DNA of 64,000 nucleotides from Paenalcaligenes hominis_A. Lineage in GTDB: Bacteria; Pseudomonadota; Gammaproteobacteria; Burkholderiales; Burkholderiaceae_B. The stretch is taken from contig NZ_JBGJKZ010000003.1 in the NCBI RefSeq assembly GCF_041359055.1, forward strand, positions 62,001-126,000, given 5' to 3'. The notes beneath the pieces are model-generated. The model was given only the letters and a program-made list of their open reading frames with translations, was not told the DNA's origin and did not search any database. Below, piece after piece: positions 34,794-43,503 of this stretch; position 1 is the stretch's first letter; every line of letters starts with the position of its first letter. Position numbers and translations under genes: made by a program.

Positions 34794-35633
34794 TTAGCGC
34801 CCGTAACGAGCAAGACGATCTAATAAGGTTAAGTCCTGTTCATTTTTGATTAAAGCCCCTAGAAATGGCGTATGAGTGGGATCCAACTCACTTAATGAGG
34901 CCGCCGTCGCTGAGTGACTTAAAAGAAGCTCAAGCCAGTCTAGAAACTCTGAGGTAGAGGGTTTTTTCTTTAGGCCTGTGGCATTTCGCAGCGTGTAAAA
35001 ACGAGCGAGTGCTGCCTCAAGCAACTGTTGGTCCAGTTGCGGGAAATGGACTTGAACAATATCGCTAAGTGTTTGAGGCTCAGGAAAACGGATGTAGTGA
35101 AAAAAACAGCGACGTAGGAAAGCGTCTGGTAACTCTTTTTCATTATTTGAGGTAATGATGATTAATGGACGGTGTTTAGCGCGAATAGTTTGCTGGGTTT
35201 CATAGACATGAAATTCCATTTTGTCGATTTCTCGTAATAAATCGTTTGGAAACTCAATATCGGCTTTGTCTATTTCATCAATTAAAAGCACAGCAGGCGT
35301 GTCAGAATCGAAGGCGTGCCACACGGCTCCTTTGACAATGTAGTTCGCAATCTGATGCACGCGTGCATCCCCTAATTGTGAGTCACGTAGGCGTGAGACG
35401 GCATCGTATTCATACAGACCCTGCTGGGCCTTGGTGGATGATTTGATATGCCATTGCATAAGGGGGCGGTTTAGTGCGGAAGCCACTTCTTCGGCTAATA
35501 AGGTCTTTCCTGTACCGGGCTCACCTTTAAGTAAAAGAGGGCGCTCTAAGGTCAGTGCAGCGTTAACCGCTAGACGTAAGTCCTCAGTCGCAATATAGCG
35601 TTCAGTTCCTGCAAAATGCGTTGTATTGGTCAT
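34794..35633 (-). CDS. MoxR-family AAA+ ATPase
   Basis: 279 residues. Walker A GEPGTGKT at 37-44, Walker B LLIDEIDKAD, sensor 1 ITSNNEKELPDAFLRR. MoxR ATPases act as chaperones with VWA partners; the neighbour encodes one. It is the second gene of the DUF1841-MoxR-VWA-M16 run. Confidence 0.9.
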   Translation of the reverse strand: MTNTTHFAGTERYIATEDLRLAVNAALTLERPLLLKGEPGTGKTLLAEEVASALNRPLMQWHIKSSTKAQQGLYEYDAVSRLRDSQLGDARVHQIANYIVKGAVWHAFDSDTPAVLLIDEIDKADIEFPNDLLREIDKMEFHVYETQQTIRAKHRPLIIITSNNEKELPDAFLRRCFFHYIRFPEPQTLSDIVQVHFPQLDQQLLEAALARFYTLRNATGLKKKPSTSEFLDWLELLLSHSATAASLSELDPTHTPFLGALIKNEQDLTLLDRLARYGR

Positions 35634-35647
35634 GGTAGGTAAATAGA

Positions 35648-36073
35648 TTAAGTGTTGGCATAACGATGAATTAATTCAATATAGCGCTCATTGTCTAAAG
35701 GCTTATTTAATCGTTGTGCTTCCCAAATAATTTCTCCTAATGCATCCATAATGCGATGCGTGGCCTCGTGGGGGTCTAAAGTGGCCACTAGGCGGTCATA
35801 GGCCTGTTTAATGCCAGGAGGCTGGTCAATAGAGAGCTGTTCTTGTATAGCTAAATGCATGGAAAGATGTAAGAAAGGATTGGTCTGTCCTTTTTCTACA
35901 CTGAAATCATGTTGAACGGCTTCGGGTGACTCCAATAAATCATGGTATTCGGGGTGTTGTTGGACTAAGTCAACCGCCATGCTCTCTAATGGGCTCAAGA
36001 GCTGCTTTTGACGGTATTTAGCCCAGGCCTCAATAAAGAATTGACGCACTTGATCTCGGGAAGGATTAAACAT
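35648..36073 (-). CDS. DUF1841 family protein
   Basis: 141 residues beginning MFNPSRDQVRQFFIEAWAKYR, with the conserved NPFLHLSMHLAIQEQLSIDQPPG and a C-terminal helix. This matches DUF1841, a betaproteobacterial family of unknown function. Cytoplasmic, no membrane span. First gene of the cluster with the MoxR ATPase (14 nt apart). Confidence 0.85.
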   Translation of the reverse strand: MFNPSRDQVRQFFIEAWAKYRQKQLLSPLESMAVDLVQQHPEYHDLLESPEAVQHDFSVEKGQTNPFLHLSMHLAIQEQLSIDQPPGIKQAYDRLVATLDPHEATHRIMDALGEIIWEAQRLNKPLDNERYIELIHRYANT

Positions 36074-36220
36074 ACAGTATTCGCAACATAAAAGAGTTCA
36101 TAGTGTAATGCTAGAGCCTTAAATGCGTTTTGTCTTGTTTGGCTGAACCTTAGGGTGGTTTTTAGGTAGAGTCGCTAATTTTGACTAAGGAGTGAAAAAA
36201 ACAGCGCTATTTTTCGTCAT

Positions 36221-36250
36221 TTGAGGCGTTTTAGGCTAAACTCTTATATA
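36221..36250 (+). promoter_or_regulatory. Candidate icd promoter
   Basis: TTGAGG (36221-36226), 18-nt spacer, TATATA (36245-36250), about 60 nt before the icd ATG. A plausible sigma-70 promoter. Confidence 0.4.
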
Positions 36251-36313
36251 AGACTAACGACTCAGATAAAGCAGCCTTGTTTTATCTTCCCTGTTCAAAC
36301 TACTGGAGCATCC

Positions 36314-37570
36314 ATGTCTTATCAGCATATTAAAGTCCCTGCTCAGGGCGAAAAAATCACGGTCAATGCCGATTTCTCATTGAATGTACCCAACCAACCC
36401 GTCATTCCTTACATCGAGGGTGATGGTATTGGTGTAGATATTTCTCCTGTCATGATCAACGTCGTAGACGCAGCAGTTGAAAAAGCGTATGGCGGCGAGA
36501 AGAAAATTCACTGGATGGAAGTTTATGCAGGCGAAAAATCCACTCAGGTATATGGCCCTGACGTGTGGTTGCCCGAAGAAACGCTAGACGCTGTTAAAGA
36601 TTACGTTGTATCGATTAAAGGTCCTTTAACTACGCCTGTTGGCGGCGGCATTCGTTCATTAAACGTAGCGTTGCGTCAACAGTTAGACCTCTACGTTTGT
36701 TTACGCCCAGTTCGCTACTTCTCCGGTGTGCCTTCCCCTGTGAAAGAGCCCGAGAAAACTGACATGGCTATTTTCCGTGAAAACTCCGAAGACATTTACG
36801 CTGGCATCGAGTTCGAAGCCGAGTCAGCCAATGCCAAAAAACTTATTGAGTTTTTGCAAAACGAATTAGGCGTTACCCAAATTCGCTTCCCTAATACTTC
36901 CGGTATTGGTGTAAAGCCCGTATCCAAAGAGGGTACACAGCGTTTGGTGCGCAAAGCTATCCAGTACGCCATTGATAACGACAAGCCTTCTGTGACTATC
37001 GTACACAAAGGCAACATCATGAAATTTACCGAAGGTGGTTTCCGCGATTGGAGCTACGAGCTTGCCATGAATGAGTTCGGAGCCGAGCTTATTGACGGTG
37101 GCCCATGGTGCAAAATCAAAAACCCAAAAAACGGCAAAGACATCATCATTAAAGACTCCATCGCCGATGCGTTCTTGCAGCAAATTTTGTTACGTCCAGC
37201 CGAGTACAGTGTGATTGCTACATTGAACCTTAACGGTGACTACGTATCCGATGCGCTAGCCGCTCAGGTAGGTGGTATTGGTATTGCTCCTGGTGCCAAT
37301 ATTTCTGATTCCGTTGCTGTATTTGAGGCTACCCACGGTACTGCACCTAAATACGCAGGCAAAGACTATGTGAACCCTGGTTCTTTAATTCTTTCTGCTG
37401 AAATGATGCTACGTCACATGGGTTGGACCGAAGCCGCTGACCTCATCATCAGCAGCATGGAAAAAGCCATTCAGTCCAAAAAAGTAACCTATGACTTTGC
37501 TCGTCTCATGGAAGGGGCAACTCAGGTGTCTTGTTCAGACTTTGGTAAAGTGATGATCGAAAACATGTAA
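36314..37570 (+). CDS. icd: NADP-dependent isocitrate dehydrogenase
   Basis: TCA-cycle enzyme converting isocitrate to 2-oxoglutarate with NADP reduction. 418 residues from ATG 36314 (GGAG 6 nt upstream); the frame is open to 36221 but those residues are not Icd-like. Substrate-loop Ser/Asn and Arg residues are seen in AIFRENSEDIYAG, and the signature NLNGDYVSDALAAQVGGIGIAPG lies near the C-terminus. It is the E. coli-type dimeric enzyme. The transcript ends in a strong terminator. Confidence 0.95.
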   Translation: MSYQHIKVPAQGEKITVNADFSLNVPNQPVIPYIEGDGIGVDISPVMINVVDAAVEKAYGGEKKIHWMEVYAGEKSTQVYGPDVWLPEETLDAVKDYVVSIKGPLTTPVGGGIRSLNVALRQQLDLYVCLRPVRYFSGVPSPVKEPEKTDMAIFRENSEDIYAGIEFEAESANAKKLIEFLQNELGVTQIRFPNTSGIGVKPVSKEGTQRLVRKAIQYAIDNDKPSVTIVHKGNIMKFTEGGFRDWSYELAMNEFGAELIDGGPWCKIKNPKNGKDIIIKDSIADAFLQQILLRPAEYSVIATLNLNGDYVSDALAAQVGGIGIAPGANISDSVAVFEATHGTAPKYAGKDYVNPGSLILSAEMMLRHMGWTEAADLIISSMEKAIQSKKVTYDFARLMEGATQVSCSDFGKVMIENM

Positions 37571-37581
37571 TTAATCACATG

Positions 37582-38577
37582 TTAAGCTGATCTAAGCCCG
37601 CTTGGATTTCCAAGCGGGTTTTTTATTTCCTGCAATAGATGCAGGCTAGCGTGGAGCACATCTTGCTGAGCAATAGTTTGAATAACACCGTTAGTTGGAC
37701 AAATGTGCCGACTTTGGGAGTGGGCATGAAACCATTCGGGGTTTGGTTCTTTGTAAAGGCCAATAAAAGGCTTGCTTAAACATTGACTGATATGAGAGGG
37801 GCCACAGTCGTTTGCGATGGTGAGCAAACTGTTTTCAATCAGTGTGATAAGCGCGGACAAACTCATATTTTCTTGAATGCTAAAGCGTAGTGCAGACACA
37901 GATTGCTGCATTAAAAAAGCTTTTTCCTTTGCTTCGCTTTGCCCTAAGATAAAATGAACATGGAGACTAGGATACTTTTTTTGGAGTAATTGCGCGCATT
38001 CAAAAAAGCGTTGAATTCCCCACTTTTTGTGTTCACCGCCCCCAGCACCCGGCATTAAACATACCGTGTTTTCTGGGGTGGGTGACGAAGCAAGAGTAAG
38101 CAGTGCCTCTCGTAAATAGTGTTGTGCTGGCAAGGGGGCTTGTGTGTAAGCCAATAAAGGGGCTAGGTGCGCAATAGCACGGTATTGGGTTGGATCACAC
38201 GGCAAGTGCAAATCAAATAAATGGTTTAAAAACGAAGATTTCAAATCTAAGCCGATCACCGTTGGAATACGATTTAACCATTTAAATAAAGGTGCACTGT
38301 CCATACTGGGTCGCATGGAATAGAGCAAAGTACTGCCTTTAGGTATATGTTGCCATGTTTTCCCAAAGCTTTGGATTTCATAGTGGCAATCCACCCAAGG
38401 AATTTGTGTGTAAAAAGCGCGTAAGTTAATATCAGAAAAAAGTGTGATGTGCTCTGAAGCTAAGTATTTTTTAACAAAATAAATAGCTGGCAAATTCACA
38501 ATATTTGCCCCAAAAAAGCTTCTGGCGCGTAATAAAATGACTGACTTATTTTTAGTAAAAGTAGCGTCAAATTTCAT
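37582..38577 (-). CDS. Glycosyltransferase family 9 (heptosyltransferase-like)
   Basis: 331 residues. Family motifs: MPGAGGGEHKKWG near residue 175 (nucleotide-sugar site) and a C-terminal segment LLTIANDCGPSHISQCLSKP, as in ADP-heptose:LPS heptosyltransferases (WaaC/WaaF/WaaQ). Likely adds a sugar to lipooligosaccharide core on the inner face of the inner membrane. It stands alone, not in an LPS cluster. Its 3' end overlaps the icd terminator. Confidence 0.8.
   Translation of the reverse strand: MKFDATFTKNKSVILLRARSFFGANIVNLPAIYFVKKYLASEHITLFSDINLRAFYTQIPWVDCHYEIQSFGKTWQHIPKGSTLLYSMRPSMDSAPLFKWLNRIPTVIGLDLKSSFLNHLFDLHLPCDPTQYRAIAHLAPLLAYTQAPLPAQHYLREALLTLASSPTPENTVCLMPGAGGGEHKKWGIQRFFECAQLLQKKYPSLHVHFILGQSEAKEKAFLMQQSVSALRFSIQENMSLSALITLIENSLLTIANDCGPSHISQCLSKPFIGLYKEPNPEWFHAHSQSRHICPTNGVIQTIAQQDVLHASLHLLQEIKNPLGNPSGLRSA
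37597..37624 (+). terminator. Terminator of icd, inside the 3' end of the convergent gene
   Basis: CCCGCTTGG (37597-37605) and CCAAGCGGG (37610-37618) with ATTT loop and T6. It overlaps the last codons of the minus-strand glycosyltransferase (stop at 37582-37584). Confidence 0.9.
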
Positions 38578-38680
38578 TTTCTTTTTTCGCAGTTAAGACG
38601 CTTGAAATTGTAAGGGCGTTTTAGCGTAGTCGCAATCATTAATAGCTCAGTTTCTGTGCTAAAACTAAACCATTAAAAAA

Positions 38681-38709
38681 CCGGCTCATCCTATGAGGGA
38701 TAGAGCCGG
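38681..38709 (-). terminator. Terminator after the CoA-transferase gene
   Basis: CCGGCTC (38681-38687) and GAGCCGG (38703-38709), extended by ATCC/GGAT with one bulged base. T6 follows on the minus strand, so it ends the CoA-transferase transcript. Confidence 0.8.
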
Positions 38710-38746
38710 AAAACAAACGACAGGTACTACAGGTGCTTCAAAAAAA

Positions 38747-40261
38747 CTACAACGAATAGGCGCTTTGAGTAAGACGCATATCGCCTGTTTCTTCAAACCG
38801 TTGATGCCAACTTAATGCCTCTTCTAATAAATGAGGAGTATGACCGCCACGTTGGCAAGCACGCTCAAAATAATCGAGTAGAGCGGGCTGATAATCTGGG
38901 TGTACACAGTGCTGAATAATTTGTAGTGCACGTTCGCGGGGAGCTAGGCCACGTAAATCGGCTAAACCTTGTTCTGTTACTAAGATATCCACGTCGTGCT
39001 CACAATGGTCTACATGCGATACCATTGGCACAACACGACTGATAGCCCCACCTTTGGCTAAGGATTTCGTCACAAAAATGGAAAGATGGGCATTGCGAGC
39101 AAAATCTCCTGAACCGCCAATACCATTCATCATTTTGGTGCCACTAACATGCGTGGAGTTTACGTTGCCATACAGATCAAACTCTAAAGCTGTGTTAATG
39201 GCAATAATACCGAGCCTGCGTACCACTTCAGGGTGATTGCTGATTTCTTGGGGGCGCAACACAATACGATCGCGATAGCGCTCTAAGTTATCAAAAAAGT
39301 GTGTCATCATTGGTGCTGTTAGAGTGATGGACGAGGCTGAAGCAAAGCGCAGTTGCCCTGACTCTAACAAGTGAAATGCACTGTCTTGCAACACCTCTGA
39401 GTACATTTCTAAGTCTTTAAAATCTGACTCGACCAAACCTTGTGTTACAGCGTTCGCAATACTGCCTATACCTACTTGTAAGGGCAACAAGGATTCGCCT
39501 AAGCGTCCAGTAGCGACTTCTTGCTCTAAGAAGCGCACGATGTGGCTTGCAATACTCTGCGTCTCTGTATCGGGAGGCGTTGCCGTTGATGGGCTATCGA
39601 GTTGATGCGTTAATACAATCGCTGCAATACGGTCGGGGTCTATAGCAATAGCAGCTTGCCCTAAACGTTGGTCTACCTTAGTTAGAGCAATAGGGTCCCG
39701 ATGAGGACGTTTTGCTGGTACGTAAATGTCGTGGTAGTTTTCTAGGGCTGCGGGTAAGGCAGTATTAAGCTCCACGATGATTTTTTTAGCTTGTTGAGCA
39801 AAGCTTGCCGAGTTTCCTACCGAAGTACTGGGGACAATATGGCCTTCTTCAGTAATAGCCACGGCTTCAATCACAGCCACGTCTATAGGTGTGCCTGGCT
39901 CAGAACGCAGCTGCTCAGCCATTTCTGATAAGTGCATGTCATAAAACTGCACTTTACCGCTATTAATATGTTGACGCATCACCCCATCTACTTGGAAAGG
40001 GGAGCGACGTGCCACCACATGGGTTTGACTCATTAACCCATCGCTATCGTTGCCTAACGAGGCACCTGTTAACACAGTAAGATGTAATGGTCCCTGTGTT
40101 GCGGCTTTGGCTGCTAGTGCTACAGGAATTGCTTTGCTGTCACCAGCCCGAGTAAATCCACTTAGACCTAATGTCATGCCTGCACGGATAAAACCGACGG
40201 CTTCTTCTGCTGACATGACCTTGTCATGTAGCTCCTTACGACGAATACGTTCTTGCCACAT
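38747..40261 (-). CDS. Acetyl-CoA hydrolase/transferase family (succinyl-CoA:acetate type) CoA-transferase
   Basis: 504 residues from ATG 40261, preceded by AGGAG; an upstream in-frame ATG at 40303 lacks a site. Class I CoA-transferase of the acetyl-CoA hydrolase family (YgfH/AarC/Cat1 group, about 500 residues). Conserved GLSGFTRAGDSKAIP near the start and the C-terminal GIGGSGDFARNA. It would exchange CoA between succinyl-CoA and acetate or propionate. Divergent from a LysR gene that probably regulates it. Confidence 0.85.
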   Translation of the reverse strand: MWQERIRRKELHDKVMSAEEAVGFIRAGMTLGLSGFTRAGDSKAIPVALAAKAATQGPLHLTVLTGASLGNDSDGLMSQTHVVARRSPFQVDGVMRQHINSGKVQFYDMHLSEMAEQLRSEPGTPIDVAVIEAVAITEEGHIVPSTSVGNSASFAQQAKKIIVELNTALPAALENYHDIYVPAKRPHRDPIALTKVDQRLGQAAIAIDPDRIAAIVLTHQLDSPSTATPPDTETQSIASHIVRFLEQEVATGRLGESLLPLQVGIGSIANAVTQGLVESDFKDLEMYSEVLQDSAFHLLESGQLRFASASSITLTAPMMTHFFDNLERYRDRIVLRPQEISNHPEVVRRLGIIAINTALEFDLYGNVNSTHVSGTKMMNGIGGSGDFARNAHLSIFVTKSLAKGGAISRVVPMVSHVDHCEHDVDILVTEQGLADLRGLAPRERALQIIQHCVHPDYQPALLDYFERACQRGGHTPHLLEEALSWHQRFEETGDMRLTQSAYSL

Positions 40262-40314
40262 AGTTGCTCCTGATCTGTTGTTTTTGTATGCAGGACTGAG
40301 CATAGCATTGAGAT

Positions 40315-40344
40315 TATGAATAAAATCTATAAAATAAATTCATA
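40315..40344. promoter_or_regulatory. Candidate LysR operator, divergent region
   Basis: Inverted repeat TATGAAT (40315-40321) / ATTCATA (40338-40344) separated by 16 AT-rich bases, between the CoA-transferase and LysR genes. Confidence 0.45.
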
Positions 40345-40356
40345 TTAGGAATGGGT

Positions 40357-41286
40357 ATGCTTAATGTGGTGGCGTTACGTTATTTTGTAGAAACAGTGCG
40401 TTTGGGCGGCTTTACAGCGGCGGCTCAATCCCTAGGAGTAGGGCAGTCTACGGTAAGTAAAATGGTGCGTAGTTTAGAGGACCAGGTTGGCGAATTATTA
40501 ATTGTGCGTAATAGCAAACCGTTATTATTAAGTGATGTGGGTCAGCTACTGTTTGAGAAAGGAGGGCTGTTACTGCAAGATTTAAAGCAACTACAACAAG
40601 AGGTGCACCAAGTCCAAGCCCTAACCAAAGGCTACTTAAAGGTAGGGCTACCGCCAATGATTAACTTGCTCTTTACGGCTGCTTTAAAAGAGTTCAGAGA
40701 GCGTTATCCTGATATTCAATTACAGATTATTGAGCAGCCTGGGCCAGCAATTGAGCAGCTTGTGGCCTCGGATCAGTTAGATTTTGGTTTTAGCATCGCC
40801 CCTATTGCTCCAGATTTGGCCTTACAAACAAATCGCGTCATTAGTTATCCTATTTATGCTTTAGGGCTTGCAGAGCATCTGCCTCGAAGTCAGTCCCCTA
40901 TTAGCCTTCAGCAATTAGTAAAAAAACCTTTGCTCTTTTTAAATGATGAGTTTGGATTAACACGACTATTAAGGCACCATTTACTTCAAGAGCAAATACA
41001 GCCTCGTATTTATGCACAAAGTAGTCAGGGCGACTGGTTGATTTCTATGGCGCAGGCTGGTTTAGGTGTGGCGGTTTTACCTCAGCCGTTTTGTCAGCGT
41101 TTACCAGAGAATTTGAACTATCGTGTGATAGAGCAAACCCATCCTTTGCAGTGGGAGGTGGTGTTGCTTTGGAATGGGCGGTATTTATCTCAAGCGGCCA
41201 AAGCATGGTTAGAGTGCTGTGCTTTAGTACAACCCGAGCAAGATTGGGACGAGCTGCTGCAACAGGTGGGGCAAATTGGTCTTTAA
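40357..41286 (+). CDS. LysR-type regulator
   Basis: 309 residues from ATG 40357. An ATG six bases upstream would sit directly on the AGGA site, so the second is preferred. Winged helix at the N-terminus (LRYFVETVRLGGFTAAAQSLGVGQSTVSKMVRSLE spans about 6-40) and a typical effector domain. Divergent from the CoA-transferase gene, its likely target. Confidence 0.88.
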   Translation: MLNVVALRYFVETVRLGGFTAAAQSLGVGQSTVSKMVRSLEDQVGELLIVRNSKPLLLSDVGQLLFEKGGLLLQDLKQLQQEVHQVQALTKGYLKVGLPPMINLLFTAALKEFRERYPDIQLQIIEQPGPAIEQLVASDQLDFGFSIAPIAPDLALQTNRVISYPIYALGLAEHLPRSQSPISLQQLVKKPLLFLNDEFGLTRLLRHHLLQEQIQPRIYAQSSQGDWLISMAQAGLGVAVLPQPFCQRLPENLNYRVIEQTHPLQWEVVLLWNGRYLSQAAKAWLECCALVQPEQDWDELLQQVGQIGL

Positions 41287-41408
41287 GTGCTTAAAGTCAC
41301 CGCATAAGTACCCCAAGCACGTAGGTCCATGGTACACCTATAAAATGTAGTCGCACTGCACGCGAGCTACTGATACTGATCAACAAAAAATAATTGAAGG
41401 AGAATCTG

Positions 41409-41759
41409 ATGACGATCACACGTCACGAAGGCTTACCCGTATTTAGCTCCGTGGTAGAGCATGGTGGGTTGGTGTATGTGTCTGGCTTGGTGCCTAAAGA
41501 CCGCACGCTAGACATAAGCGGACAGGCCAAGGATATTTTCAACCAAATTGATGCGAATTTGGCTAAAGCAGGTATTGATAAAACTCGCTTACTTAAAGCA
41601 GAAATTTGGTTAAAACACATAGAGCGTGATTTTGCTGCTATGAATACGGCTTGGCTTGAGTGGGTGGACCCTAAGCATTTGCCCGTTCGTGTGACTAGCG
41701 AAGCCAACTTAGCTAGTGCCGATGTTTTGATTGAAATCATGGTGACAGCGGCCAAGTAA
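41409..41759 (+). CDS. RidA family protein
   Basis: 116 residues from ATG 41409 (AAGGAG at 6-8 nt); an in-frame TTG at 41394 lies within the ribosome-binding site. RidA/YjgF/UK114 fold, with the conserved Arg in LPVRVTSEANL and the ending DVLIEIMVTAAK. RidA proteins deaminate reactive enamines/imines; members in catabolic clusters act on pathway intermediates. It lies near an isochorismatase-like hydrolase and MFS transporter. Confidence 0.88.
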   Translation: MTITRHEGLPVFSSVVEHGGLVYVSGLVPKDRTLDISGQAKDIFNQIDANLAKAGIDKTRLLKAEIWLKHIERDFAAMNTAWLEWVDPKHLPVRVTSEANLASADVLIEIMVTAAK

Positions 41760-41788
41760 TGGTCGTCTTAGCTCTAAGCTAGCCAGCA

Positions 41789-42730
41789 TTAATTGCTGGC
41801 TTTTTTGTTTTTTCTCATGGCAAGAGCAATGGTCTCAAAGTGAGGATCTTTTTCAAATTGCGCCGAACCAGCCATATTAATATGTGCCAGAGGTAAATAA
41901 TCATCAAGAGCTTTCACGGCAATAGTAGAAAAAATAGAATGATTATTTAAATGAAGCGCACAGGTATCAGTCAGAATAGTAAAAGCCAAATTATGGCTAA
42001 TTAAGCTAAAAGCTGTGTAAAGATCATCTACTACGTGAAAATGTTGAATACTGAATAAGTCTGTGATGCGTTTAGTGATTTGGCTGTGGTGCGATAAGGT
42101 AGGATTATCAAATAAAATAAAAGGCAAACCATTAATTGCATTAGACAAGTGCTCAATAGGGCAATGCAGTAAAGGATGATCCTGATGACAAAGCAAAATC
42201 ATTCTGTCTTGATACAAAGGCAAGGCGCGTATGGCTTTGTCCTCACTGGGGTCCACAGAGTAAAAAAACGCCAAATCCAAACAAGAGTGACTGACTAAAG
42301 TTTTTAAAACCAATGAGGGCTGTGTCACGATTTTGAGCCCATATTTATTAGGGCTAAGCACTTCATACAGCCTAGGCAACACATAAGGCAGTAACCAACC
42401 ATCAATACCTATACGTAAACGTTGCGTGTCGTTAATGACTTCAGTAAAGGTTTGCATTGTGTTGGCTTCGTCTTGGTTTAGAACAGTAGTAGCGTCTTCC
42501 ATTGATTGCAACAGCTGCACAGCATAAGGCAAAAAATACCCGCCCTTAGTTGTGAGTTGTACTCCCTCCCAATTCCGTTCCAGCAAAGTAAATCCAAGAG
42601 TTTGCTCAAGTTTTTTAATTTTAGTGCTTAGGGCAGGCTGGGTTATGTGCAGTGATTCTGCTGCTTTAGATATACTTTTTAACGCCACGACCTCTAGAAA
42701 AAAACGTAACTCTCTAAGTCCAATAATCAT
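41789..42730 (-). CDS. LysR-type regulator divergent from the hydrolase gene
   Basis: 313 residues; N-terminal winged helix (LRELRFFLEVVALKSISKAAESL, then TQPALSTKIKKLE) and an effector-binding domain. A palindrome TAACTT-N6-AAGTTA (42734-42751) sits directly upstream of its start, suggesting autoregulation and control of the divergent hydrolase-MFS pair. Confidence 0.88.
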   Translation of the reverse strand: MIIGLRELRFFLEVVALKSISKAAESLHITQPALSTKIKKLEQTLGFTLLERNWEGVQLTTKGGYFLPYAVQLLQSMEDATTVLNQDEANTMQTFTEVINDTQRLRIGIDGWLLPYVLPRLYEVLSPNKYGLKIVTQPSLVLKTLVSHSCLDLAFFYSVDPSEDKAIRALPLYQDRMILLCHQDHPLLHCPIEHLSNAINGLPFILFDNPTLSHHSQITKRITDLFSIQHFHVVDDLYTAFSLISHNLAFTILTDTCALHLNNHSIFSTIAVKALDDYLPLAHINMAGSAQFEKDPHFETIALAMRKNKKASN

Positions 42731-42733
42731 AAT

Positions 42734-42751
42734 TAACTTTTCTATAAGTTA
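42734..42751. promoter_or_regulatory. Candidate LysR operator (TAACTT-N6-AAGTTA)
   Basis: A perfect 6-bp inverted repeat 3 nt upstream of the LysR start, in the 135-nt divergent gap. The T-N11-A form is present. Confidence 0.55.
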
Positions 42752-42865
42752 TTGAAAGATATAGGTAAAAACACGGGGATATAAAAAAATACTATGCCTT
42801 TAATCGCTCATCCTTATGCTAGGATTTTCTCTAAAAATTCACTCAAATCAATTTAGGAGATAAGA

Positions 42866-43483
42866 ATGAGCACACCTCAAATGCCTTGGGAATTGAACCT
42901 TGCCAAAACGGCTTTATTAGTCATTGATATGCAAAACGACTTTGTTCGTGAAGGGGCCCCAATGGAGGTCCCCATGGCCCGAGAGTATTTGCCTAATATG
43001 CAGTCGATTGTGGCGCAGTGCCGTACTGCAGGGATTCCAGTTATTTATAGCCAACATGTACTGCATGAGTCATGGGATATATCCCCATTAGAAACTGCTT
43101 ACAACCCAGCTTTAAAACAAAGCGGTTTGCGTCTGGGCACGCCCGGTGCAGAAGTAGTGGATGAGCTAAAACCTTTAGCTCATGATTATATTATTCTTAA
43201 ACACCGTTATGATGCTTTTCACAATACGCAGCTTGATAATGTTCTGGCTACCGTACGAGGATTAAGACAAATCGATACCGTAATTGTAATTGGTACAGTC
43301 ACTAATATTTGTTGTGAGTCGACTGCGCGTAGCGCTTTTATGCGTGATTACAAAGTAGTAATGGTCAGCGATGCCAATGGTGGCCTAGATCAGACTTCTC
43401 AAGAAGCAACCTTAGCCATTATCGAACGTGTTTTTGGTCGTGTAATGAGTACTGACCAACTACTCCAAGAGCTAGCTCAATAA
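42866..43483 (+). CDS. Isochorismatase-like cysteine hydrolase
   Basis: 205 residues. Family catalytic triad visible: Asp21 in LLVIDMQNDF, Lys112 in IILKHRYDAF, Cys149 in GTVTNICCESTARSA. Members hydrolyse amides such as nicotinamide, maleamate, ureidoacrylate or N-carbamoylsarcosine; with RidA nearby the ureidoacrylate-like or another amide is conceivable but unproven. TAGGAG precedes the ATG. It is followed 20 nt later by an MFS transporter. Confidence 0.88.
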   Translation: MSTPQMPWELNLAKTALLVIDMQNDFVREGAPMEVPMAREYLPNMQSIVAQCRTAGIPVIYSQHVLHESWDISPLETAYNPALKQSGLRLGTPGAEVVDELKPLAHDYIILKHRYDAFHNTQLDNVLATVRGLRQIDTVIVIGTVTNICCESTARSAFMRDYKVVMVSDANGGLDQTSQEATLAIIERVFGRVMSTDQLLQELAQ

Positions 43484-43503
43484 GCGTCATCGGAGGGGAC
43501 ATT

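Noticed and set aside
36221..36313. Upstream extension of the icd frame
   Set aside because: A good ribosome-binding site precedes the ATG at 36314 and the upstream residues overlap the likely promoter.
41200..41225. CIRCE-like half-site GAGTGCT
   Set aside because: Only one half is present and it lies inside the LysR coding region.
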